A stretch of DNA of 12,889 nucleotides from Campylobacter concisus (GTDB lineage: Bacteria > Campylobacterota > Campylobacteria > Campylobacterales > Campylobacteraceae), in NCBI GenBank assembly GCA_018375265.1, contig JAHADO010000016.1:1-12889 (forward strand), given 5' to 3'. Positions 1 to 5,559 of the stretch are shown one piece after another (positions within the stretch are counted from its first letter, which is position 1; the number at the start of each line of letters is the position of its first letter). The notes beneath the pieces are model-generated. The model made no database searches, had not been told where the DNA came from, and worked only from the letters and a program-made list of their open reading frames with translations. Position numbers and translations under genes: made by a program.

Positions 1-171
1 TAAGATATGCTATTAAACGGCGTTATTATCGTATGATTAATCAAAAAAGATTAATATTTAATAACAGATAATTAGTAAAAAGAGTAAAATTATCTTAATT
101 AAGTTTAAATTTAAAAATTAGTTTTTTAAGCTTGGGTTAATTAAATGAAACTGAAATTTAAAAATCTAAAA

Positions 172-177
172 TATAAT
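172..177 (+). promoter_or_regulatory. Putative sigma70 -10 box for the hydrolase gene
   Basis: A perfect TATAAT lies 28 bases before the ATG at 206, which would give a leader of roughly 20 bases. A T-run (122-127) lies further upstream. No clear -35 box is visible, which is usual for Campylobacter. The DNA from 1 to 171 is AT-rich, with a small dyad (ATTAATC, six A, GATTAAT at 36-55) and no gene that I can support. Confidence 0.5.
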
Positions 178-205
178 CCAACCTTTAAATTTAAAAGGAT
201 TATTG

Positions 206-1291
206 ATGGAAATTTTTATAGTCATAGTTTTGTTTATCGCTTCAGGTTTTGCTTTTATGAAATTTGCCCCTGTTTTTGGCGGCACACCAGATGCCAAAAG
301 CCAAAAGCTCATAAAGGCTTCGCCAAATTTTAACGGCAAAGTTTTTATAAATTTAGAGCCGACAATTGATATGGTAAAGGATAATCCGCAAGCGTCTATG
401 TTAAATTACATCCCTCAAGCACTCTTTCCACCAAAAGGCAAGCTACCAAAGCGCCCTTTGCCAAATTTAAAATTTGACACAAATGCCCTCAAAAATGGCG
501 AGTTTATCTGGCTTGGGCACGTTAGCCTCATCTGCAAGCTTGATGGCAAGATCATCATCACAGACCCAGTTTTGCACAGGGCATTCCCTCTCCCACTTGG
601 CGGCAAGCCATTTGCCTACAAGCACGCCATCACCGCTAGCGACTACCCAGAGGTGATCGACGTCGCCCTCATCTCGCACGACCACTACGACCACCTTGAC
701 CATAAAACGATCCTTGAGCTAAAGGATAGGATAGCCAAATTTCTAGTGCCACTTGGCGTCAAGGCTCACCTCGTAAAATGGGGCGTGGATGAAGGCAAAA
801 TTTACGAATTTGACTGGTTTAATGAGCAAAAGATAGAAAATTTAAACTTTACTTTTTGTCCCTCAAGGCACTTTAGCGGGCGCACATTTAAAAGAAATAC
901 CACGCTTTGGGGCGGCTGGGCGGTAGAGGAGGCTGGCTTTAGTTTTTACTTTAGTGGAGATGGCGGATATGGCAAGCATTTTAAGATGATAAGTGAGAAA
1001 TTTGGCGGCTTTGACCTAGTTTTTATAGAAAATGGCGCTTACAGCGATGGCTGGCCTTATGTGCACATGAAGCCAGAAGAGTCAGCGCAAGCGCTAAAAG
1101 ATCTTGGAGCTAAGCTTGGAGTGCCGGTGCATTGGGGTAAATTTGATCTTTCTTATCACGCTTGGGATGAGCCGATCAAGCGTTTTGAAAAGGCGGCTAC
1201 AAAACTTGAGCTAAACTACGCCACGCCGATGATCGGAGAGGTTTTCAGTGTGCAAAATCCACCTAGAAAAAAGTGGTGGTATGAAATTTAG
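206..1291 (+). CDS. Membrane-anchored MBL-fold hydrolase, NAPE-PLD/UlaG-like
   Basis: This is a 361-residue metallo-beta-lactamase-fold hydrolase of the Lactamase_B_2 (NAPE-PLD/UlaG) group. Residues 1-20 form a hydrophobic segment, so the enzyme is probably anchored in or exported across the inner membrane. The metal-binding signature SHDHYDH has H158, H160, D162 and H163. Further likely ligands are H222 (PSRHFSGR), D252 (FSGDGGYG) and H309 (PVHWGKF), and H287 (VHMKPEE) sits where NAPE-PLD relatives have a conserved His. The blocks NTTLWGGW and ENGAYSDGW also match NAPE-PLD relatives. I chose ATG 206 over the TTG at 203 because AAAAGGA (193-199) sits six bases upstream. The substrate cannot be read from sequence: family members cleave phosphodiesters or lactones. 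A small helical gene follows after 44 bases and is probably co-transcribed. Fold and metal site are well supported; the reaction is inference. Confidence 0.88.
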   Translation: MEIFIVIVLFIASGFAFMKFAPVFGGTPDAKSQKLIKASPNFNGKVFINLEPTIDMVKDNPQASMLNYIPQALFPPKGKLPKRPLPNLKFDTNALKNGEFIWLGHVSLICKLDGKIIITDPVLHRAFPLPLGGKPFAYKHAITASDYPEVIDVALISHDHYDHLDHKTILELKDRIAKFLVPLGVKAHLVKWGVDEGKIYEFDWFNEQKIENLNFTFCPSRHFSGRTFKRNTTLWGGWAVEEAGFSFYFSGDGGYGKHFKMISEKFGGFDLVFIENGAYSDGWPYVHMKPEESAQALKDLGAKLGVPVHWGKFDLSYHAWDEPIKRFEKAATKLELNYATPMIGEVFSVQNPPRKKWWYEI

Positions 1292-1335
1292 GAATAAAAT
1301 TTGCTCTAAATTTTAAAATCCAAAAGGAAGTGCAG

Positions 1336-1623
1336 ATGAAAATTTCTGAAAATTTATCAAATTTAAAAAATGCCATCGACAAGGCTGCAAAAAACGACCT
1401 TGATGCAAGCGCTACTGGAAGCTTTTTGCAAAATTTAGAAAAAGCAAACAAAGAGACGGAGAAGATCTACGAGAAGCTTGAAAAAGAGCTAAAGAGCGAT
1501 GCGCAGATGTTTAAGCAGTTTGACTTCATGCAGATGATGACAAAGCTTCAATACGGCAACTTAAAATCAAGCGAGCGTGAAGAGCTGATAAACAAAATGA
1601 GCAAAATCGCCAAAGAAATTTAG
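1336..1623 (+). CDS. Small helical hypothetical protein
   Basis: This is a 95-residue protein that I do not recognise. It is highly charged and lacks a signal peptide, membrane segment and cysteine. Residues about 30-60 are rich in Glu and Lys with heptad-like spacing (NLEKANKETEKIYEKLEKEL), so a coiled coil or helical hairpin is likely. The C-terminus continues helical and basic. I chose ATG 1336 over the GTG at 1330 because AAGGA (1324-1328) lies seven bases upstream of the ATG and only one base from the GTG. The gene follows the hydrolase by 44 bases with no clear promoter between them, so the two are probably one transcript. Good ribosome site and codon use make it a real gene; its function is unknown. 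Confidence 0.75.
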   Translation: MKISENLSNLKNAIDKAAKNDLDASATGSFLQNLEKANKETEKIYEKLEKELKSDAQMFKQFDFMQMMTKLQYGNLKSSEREELINKMSKIAKEI

Positions 1624-1689
1624 CCGTTTAGTGTGGCTTTACGGCGAGTTAAATTTGGCTATTTTGCGTAAATTTATGTGGTTTTTTGC

Positions 1690-1723
1690 TGAGTAAATTT
1701 GCCAGAAAATGTAAATTTACTCA
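1690..1723. repeat. AT-rich inverted repeat after the helical gene
   Basis: The arms TGAGTAAATTT (1690-1700) and AAATTTACTCA (1713-1723) are perfect complements over 11 bp, with a 12-base loop. There is no T-run directly after it on either strand. It might still stop transcripts from the hydrolase operon 67 bases after the stop codon, but it could equally be one of many AAATTT-based dyads in this genome. Confidence 0.4.
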
Positions 1724-1877
1724 CTTAGTAATTGTTAATATTCTCGCGTTTGCCACATCTTTTGCCAAATACCTGTTGCGCACTGGGCACGTATGACACT
1801 ATCAAAGCGCAAAATCCAGCAAATTTATCAAATGCTTTTAACCTCTAAATTTAAGCTAGCCAATCAATAAAGGCAAA

Positions 1878-1991
1878 TTTTAAAATTTCATGAACGAGCA
1901 ATTTCGGCTCTAAAATTTGAGCTAAGCAGTTAGCGAAGCCAAATTTTAGTAGCCAACTCTTGCGAGTGAATGGAATTTTAAAATTTACAAA
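1878..1991. repeat. Direct repeat copy A (114 bases)
   Basis: This copy matches 2151-2264 base for base in length, with 10 differences by eye. Each copy begins and ends in TTTTAAAATTT-type sequence forming imperfect terminal inverted repeats (left TTTTAAAATTTCATGA; right, complemented, TTTTAAAATTCCATTCA). Inside, GGCT-C-TAAAATTTG (1906-1919) can pair with CAAATTTTA-GT-AGCC (1940-1954), and GCTAA with TTAGC in the apical part. The size, inverted ends and internal stem resemble a small non-autonomous mobile element or a REP-like palindromic unit. I do not recognise a named family. Confidence 0.75.
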
Positions 1992-2024
1992 AAGATTTTT
2001 AGAAATTTAAAGTTTTGTTTCTTT

Positions 2025-2074
2025 GTTAAGGGGGAAGAGGCTTGAATTACGAAGTCACTCTCTTCCCCCTTAAC
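2025..2074. repeat. Perfect 15-bp inverted repeat (strong hairpin)
   Basis: GTTAAGGGGGAAGAG (2025-2039) and CTCTTCCCCCTTAAC (2060-2074) are perfect complements around a 20-base loop. The G5/C5 tract makes this the most stable hairpin in the window, and it stands out from the AT-rich background. Neither strand has a T-run immediately after it, so a simple terminator is unlikely. It lies between the two 114-base repeats. Confidence 0.7.
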
Positions 2075-2080
2075 GATCCC

Positions 2081-2131
2081 CTAACTCCGACAACGTTAGA
2101 AGTGTATGCTTTAGTGCTTCGCACTGCATGC
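2081..2131. other. Two further hairpins next to the 15-bp stem
   Basis: CTAAC (2081-2085) pairs with GTTAG (2095-2099). After four bases, GTATGC-TTT-AGTGC (2104-2117) pairs with GCACT-GCATGC (2121-2131) around a three-base loop: 11 pairs including one G-U, with a three-T bulge. With the stem at 2025-2074 this gives three stems in a row within 107 bases, as expected of a structured RNA or a folded repeat element. No known RNA family was recognised. Confidence 0.5.
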
Positions 2132-2150
2132 GGTCTATTATCATGCAAGT

Positions 2151-2264
2151 TTTTAAAATTTCATGAGCGGGTAATTTCGGCTCTAAAATTTGAACTAAGC
2201 GGTAAGCAAAACCAAATTTTAGTAGTCAACTCTTGCGAGTGAATGGAATTTTAAAATTTGCAAA
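2151..2264. repeat. Direct repeat copy B (114 bases)
   Basis: This is the second copy of the 1878-1991 repeat, in the same orientation, starting 273 bases later. The outer stem is kept despite changes: AGCC of copy A is AGTC here, which still pairs with GGCT through a G-U. The apical stem is weakened. The longest exact shared block with copy A is TCAACTCTTGCGAGTGAATG-type sequence running into the right end. A ribosome-site-less open frame (2042-2242) runs into this copy and is not considered a gene. Confidence 0.75.
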
Positions 2265-2352
2265 TTTGTTTTTTAAACCATGTTAGTGTCAAATAAATTT
2301 AAAAATTTAAAAAATCACATACCTAATTTATATATGTAAATTTACTAGAGAG

Positions 2353-2381
2353 AATTTAAGAGCCAAAAAGGCTCTTAAATT
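2353..2381 (-). terminator. Palindrome at the end of the pet operon, likely terminator
   Basis: A perfect 12-bp stem, AATTTAAGAGCC / GGCTCTTAAATT, closes a five-base loop and begins directly after the petC stop codon at 2382-2384. On the minus strand the 3' side ends TTAAATT followed by CTCTC, so the U-tract is poor. The position and GC core still favour termination. The stem is symmetric and could also block read-through from the plus strand. Confidence 0.55.
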
Positions 2382-3422
2382 TTAGTGGAGTTCGCTCCAG
2401 ACTTTGCGTTTCCAAAGCCAAGCAAAAATTCCTAAGATGAAGAAGTAGATCATGACATAAAGTCCTGTGCTCTCGCGCTCAGCCTTTTTGCTGTCGCCTA
2501 CTTTTTCTATGTAAGATACTATGTCGTCTTCAGCGGCTTTGTTTAAGCCAACTCTAGGCATCGCAGTGCCTGGAAGCATCTTTTGAGTATCGTTTATAAA
2601 TTTATGCAAGTAGTCAGCACCTTTTGAGCGGATCATCATAGATAGATCTGGTGGGTTTGAGCCCATATATGCTGCAAGGCTTGCTTTGTTGCTGAAAGCA
2701 TACTTTTTATCATACTTCATATCGTGGCATCTTTGACATGCATCAGCAAATACTTTCTCGTCTGTGATCTTGCTCTTTGCATCAGCATCAGCTGATACCT
2801 TTTTAAGGTAAGCAACTATGTCAGCGATCTCAGCGTTTATATCGCCGCCAGCACCCATAAATGCAGTCATTGGATAAGGATGCTCGTCATTAAATTTATG
2901 AGATAGTTTTACAGCCATAGTTGGATTTTTGATGAGTGCAGCCAAAAATCTCTCGTCATAAATTTTACCAGCTGTGCTAAGGTCTGGTGGCACTACGCCA
3001 AAGCTTTGGCTAGCTGTCTCAGCGTCCATGCTAGCTGGCATACCAGCTGCTTCGATGCCGTGACATCCTGTGCATCCAGCTGCGCCAAATGCCTCAGCAC
3101 CTTTTGCAGCGTCACCTTTTGCAAGGTCGATCGAATTTATATCAGCCCAAAAAGCTGTGTAGTCATCAAGAATTTTTTGTGCTGTCTCAACATCTTTTAT
3201 AGCCGCTTCTATGCTAGCCTTATTGCCGCTAGCTTTTGCAGCCTCAAGCGCCTCTTTTTTCTGCTCTAAAAAGTGCTTTGCGTAGTCAGTATCTTCTTTT
3301 GAGAAATTGTACTCGGCATTTGCAGTGTGCGGATGAAGCTTTGTGTGAGCGTAAGGCTCGATACCCCAGTATAAAATACCTGAAAGAATAACAACGATGG
3401 CAAAAATTTTAAGCTCTTTCAT
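2382..3422 (-). CDS. petC: Di-haem cytochrome c subunit of the bc complex
   Basis: This 346-residue subunit accepts electrons from the Rieske protein and passes them to soluble or oxidase-bound cytochrome c. It has two c-type haem sites, CTGCH at 117-121 and CQRCH at 229-233, so it is the di-haem form known from Campylobacterota rather than mitochondrial-type c1. Likely Met ligands are M185 or M189 for the first haem and M288 (GTAMPR) for the second. Residues 5-20 are a membrane or uncleaved signal segment and 321-338 a C-terminal anchor, so the haem domains face the periplasm. Residues about 40-100 are a charged, Ala-rich helical stretch before the first haem domain. ATG 3422 follows the petB stop by two bases, and its AAGGGG ribosome site lies in the petB tail, so translation is probably coupled. 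Confidence 0.93.
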   Translation of the reverse strand: MKELKIFAIVVILSGILYWGIEPYAHTKLHPHTANAEYNFSKEDTDYAKHFLEQKKEALEAAKASGNKASIEAAIKDVETAQKILDDYTAFWADINSIDLAKGDAAKGAEAFGAAGCTGCHGIEAAGMPASMDAETASQSFGVVPPDLSTAGKIYDERFLAALIKNPTMAVKLSHKFNDEHPYPMTAFMGAGGDINAEIADIVAYLKKVSADADAKSKITDEKVFADACQRCHDMKYDKKYAFSNKASLAAYMGSNPPDLSMMIRSKGADYLHKFINDTQKMLPGTAMPRVGLNKAAEDDIVSYIEKVGDSKKAERESTGLYVMIYFFILGIFAWLWKRKVWSELH

Positions 3423-3424
3423 GA

Positions 3425-4669
3425 TTAGCCCCTTTTTCTTTCAAGTATTGTGATAACTGGAAGTGCGATTATAAATAGCACTAAAAATAGCAGTGAAGCG
3501 TAAAATCCTATCCAGTCGTTGATGCCGCCTGTTGGGAGCTTGCCATATATAGATAATACGATAAGGTCTGCAACTAGCACCCAAAACCATACGAAAAATA
3601 GTGGTCTTTTGTGAGCTGGTGCCACAAGGTCGCTTCTATCAAAGAGCGGTATAAGCATAAACGCAACACCTGCAAAGGCAAATGCGATAAGTCCGATGTT
3701 ATAAGCTGAAATTCCAGCTATATCAAAGAAGAAGCCACGTAAAATTTCATACTGCCACAAGAAGTACCACTCTGGATAGATGTGTGGTGGAGTTTTTAGC
3801 GGATTTGCTGGCTCAAAGTTGATAGGATCCATAGCAAAGTTGAAGTGATAGCAAACAAGATATATGACAAAGATCATGAAAAATGATACATACATAAAGT
3901 CTTTTGCCAAAAATCCTGGCCAAAATGGTATAACTTTAGCTTTTGCTCTGTCACCATGCAAGTACTCTTGCGCCTCTACGTCAAAGTCGATATCTTCGCT
4001 TGTTAGGTTATTTACGTGAGGAACTCTTAATGAGTAGAAGTGGATAACCAAAACAACGATAGTTACAAGTGGTAGCAAGCATACGTGAAGCATGAAAAAT
4101 CTTGTAAGTGTTGAGTCACCAACTGCGTAGTCTCCTCTAATCCACTCAACCAAAGCATCACCTATAACTGGCACACCACCAAAAAGCTGAGTGATAACAG
4201 TAGCCGCCCAGTAGCTCATCTGTCCCCATGGGAGCATATAGCCACTAAATGCCTCTGCTGAAAAGCAGATAAATAGCACCATACCGCTTATCCAGATGAC
4301 CTCTCTGCCTCTTTTGTATGAGCCATAGTAAAGTCCAGTAAGCAAGTGGATATACATGATAAGAAATATCGTAGAAGCTGAAACTGCATGGATATGACGC
4401 CAAAGCCAGCCATACTCAACCTCTTGCATAATAGTGTAATTTACGCTGTCAAAGGCCAAATTTACATCTGGCTTGTAATACATCATAAGCAAATAGCCAG
4501 TGATGATCAAAAGTAAGAAAAGCGTCGTTAGGATAACACCCATCGCCCAAAGGAAATTTATATTTTTTGGGATCCAGTATTCGCTAACTAGAACCTTCAT
4601 AAGCTTTGTAAAAGCTAGGCGTTGGTCAAGCCAGTCAATAACGCCAGTTGATTTATGAGATAAAGACAT
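3425..4669 (-). CDS. petB: Cytochrome b of the bc complex
   Basis: This 414-residue integral membrane subunit carries two b haems and forms the quinol oxidation and quinone reduction sites. The haem ligands are H94 and H108 in helix B and H195 and H210 in helix D. Helix B has 13 residues between its histidines and helix D has 14, the latter as in b6. The Qo-site PEWY motif is at 299-302. About eight membrane helices are visible, so the protein is full length, not split as in b6f. I chose ATG 4669 over the GTG at 4672, because AGGAGG (4676-4681) leaves six bases to the ATG and only three to the GTG. It follows petA by ten bases and precedes petC by two. Confidence 0.95.
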   Translation of the reverse strand: MSLSHKSTGVIDWLDQRLAFTKLMKVLVSEYWIPKNINFLWAMGVILTTLFLLLIITGYLLMMYYKPDVNLAFDSVNYTIMQEVEYGWLWRHIHAVSASTIFLIMYIHLLTGLYYGSYKRGREVIWISGMVLFICFSAEAFSGYMLPWGQMSYWAATVITQLFGGVPVIGDALVEWIRGDYAVGDSTLTRFFMLHVCLLPLVTIVVLVIHFYSLRVPHVNNLTSEDIDFDVEAQEYLHGDRAKAKVIPFWPGFLAKDFMYVSFFMIFVIYLVCYHFNFAMDPINFEPANPLKTPPHIYPEWYFLWQYEILRGFFFDIAGISAYNIGLIAFAFAGVAFMLIPLFDRSDLVAPAHKRPLFFVWFWVLVADLIVLSIYGKLPTGGINDWIGFYASLLFLVLFIIALPVITILERKRG

Positions 4670-4675
4670 CACTAA

Positions 4676-4681
4676 CCTCCT
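4676..4681 (-). promoter_or_regulatory. petB ribosome binding site overlapping the petA stop
   Basis: AGGAGG on the minus strand overlaps two bases of the petA TAG stop (4682-4680) and stands six bases from ATG 4669. It decides the petB start against the upstream GTG and suggests that ribosomes leaving petA load directly onto petB. Confidence 0.75.
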
Positions 4682-5183
4682 AAGCTTTAGCTACTAATTT
4701 TTCGTATTCTGGGCTTGTTTCGCCTAGAACTAGCTTGGTACCATCGATCTTAAATGGTGGGATATCAAGCGGTCTTGGTGGAGGTCCGTATGTCTGTATG
4801 CCATCAGCGTTAAATTCGCCGCCATGACAGGCACAGACAAACATTTGCTTGCTCGCTTTATACTCAGGGATACATCCTAGGTGCGTGCAAAGTCCGATAA
4901 GAACTACATACCTCGCATCTCCAACGACTACATCTCTTTTGTCGTTTTTAGCCATATCTGGACTTTTTTTGAGGATGAAGATAGGCTTTTTACGCCACTC
5001 AACCTGTCTCATCTCGCCATCTTTGATCGGACTTAGATCGACGGTTGTAAAACCAGCAGCTTTTACGCTAGGGAGCGGATCCCAGGTCTTTTTCATGGCA
5101 ACTAGTGACATCGCGCCACCCACAGCTGCCACTGCGCCAAACGCAAGGCCGATAAAGCTTCGTCTTTCTTGCTTTACTGACAT
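4680..5183 (-). CDS. petA: Rieske iron-sulfur subunit of the bc complex
   Basis: This 167-residue protein takes the first electron from quinol and passes it to the cytochrome c subunit. A twin-arginine type N-terminus (ERRSFIG, R7-R8) runs into a hydrophobic stretch to about residue 30, giving Tat export with an uncleaved anchor, as is usual for Rieske proteins. Cluster box 1 is CTHLGC (C99, H101, C104) and box 2 is CACHGG (C117, C119, H120). C99, H101, C117 and H120 hold the 2Fe-2S centre; C104 and C119 form the disulfide. The Pro loop is GPPPRP (133-138). Box 2 reads CACHGGEF where high-potential proteins have CPCHGS-x-Y, so the Ser and Tyr that bond to the cluster are absent. AAAGGAAA precedes ATG 5183. 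This is the first gene of petABC. Confidence 0.95.
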   Translation of the reverse strand: MSVKQERRSFIGLAFGAVAAVGGAMSLVAMKKTWDPLPSVKAAGFTTVDLSPIKDGEMRQVEWRKKPIFILKKSPDMAKNDKRDVVVGDARYVVLIGLCTHLGCIPEYKASKQMFVCACHGGEFNADGIQTYGPPPRPLDIPPFKIDGTKLVLGETSPEYEKLVAKA

Positions 5184-5214
5184 TAATTTCCTTTCTATAA
5201 ATAAAATTTAAATG

Positions 5215-5220
5215 ATTATA
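5215..5220 (-). promoter_or_regulatory. Promoter -10 box of petABC
   Basis: Read on the minus strand, TATAAT lies 32 bases before ATG 5183 and is preceded by TTTTTTGGGAG, the T-run plus G pattern typical of Campylobacter sigma70 promoters. The predicted leader is about 25 bases. It is the only strong promoter seen between mnmG and petA. Confidence 0.65.
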
Positions 5221-5535
5221 CTCCCAAAAAATTAAAAAACTATAATCTCACAATATAGTTTGTAAAAATAAAGTGAATTTAAGCTTTTTTTACACTAAAA
5301 TTTGAAATAAATTTATCTAAAAACGCCTGTATATCGCGACTTAGAGCTTCTTATAAAAGAGAAATTTGACCTAATGCCCAAACGTTAAGATAAAAAAAAA
5401 TTTTCTATTTTGGCACTCGTAAAATAGAAAATTTTAATAATAAAATTTATTAAACTTAAAAAATTATAAATAGCAACTATTAAAAATGAGCAACTTTGTT
5501 TTAAATTTTAAACGCTAGTTAAACTTAAAAATCAT
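5221..5535. other. Non-coding spacer between mnmG and the petA promoter
   Basis: About 315 bases of very AT-rich DNA with no supportable gene. It contains an AT hairpin with a minus-strand T9 tail (5392-5435), a possible minus-strand TATAAT (5463-5468), and a 13-base direct repeat, TTAAACTTAAAAA, at 5450-5462 and 5519-5531. Near 5285 a T-run followed by TAAAAT reads like a weak plus-strand promoter, but nothing follows that it would serve. Confidence 0.5.
5392..5435 (-). terminator. Strong hairpin with T-run, intrinsic terminator on the minus strand
   Basis: AAAATTTTCTATTTT (5397-5411) and AAAATAGAAAATTTT (5421-5435) are perfect 15-bp complements with a nine-base loop. Read on the minus strand, the 3' arm runs into an unbroken T-run (5400-5392), the hallmark of an intrinsic terminator, although the stem is AT-rich. 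mnmG has its own terminator 100 bases earlier, so this is either a back-up for mnmG or the end of a separate short transcript starting near 5456. Confidence 0.45.
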
Positions 5536-5559
5536 AAAAGGCTTAAATTTAAGCCTTTT
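5536..5559 (-). terminator. mnmG terminator containing its stop codon
   Basis: On the minus strand, AAAAGGCTTA and TAAGCCTTTT pair over ten bp around AATT, and T-rich sequence (TTTTATGATTTTT) follows. The mnmG stop TAA (5551-5549) lies within the palindrome, so the terminator is built partly from the last codons. Confidence 0.7.

Larger units (their letters stand above)
1624..2352. other. Long non-coding region rich in repeats and hairpins
   Basis: About 730 bases separate the plus-strand helical gene from the end of the minus-strand petC, and no gene here has a credible ribosome site. Just after the first gene is a short dyad, GCCGT...ACGGC (1623-1645). Next is an 11-bp AT inverted repeat (1690-1723), then a stretch of higher GC (1740-1830) with a 30-codon open frame on the minus strand but no start. 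Two 114-base direct repeats (1878-1991, 2151-2264) flank a run of hairpins (2025-2131). From 2265 to 2352 I see only AT-rich spacer. This looks like accumulated repeat elements between converging genes, or a structured RNA locus. Confidence 0.6.

Noticed and set aside
145..333. 62-codon open frame overlapping the hydrolase start
   Set aside because: It is out of frame with the well-supported hydrolase, has no ribosome site, and its -10-like sequence lies inside it.
2042..2242. 66-codon open frame starting with TTG on the plus strand
   Set aside because: It starts inside the loop of the 15-bp hairpin, has no clean ribosome site and runs into repeat copy B. Its openness follows from repeat composition.
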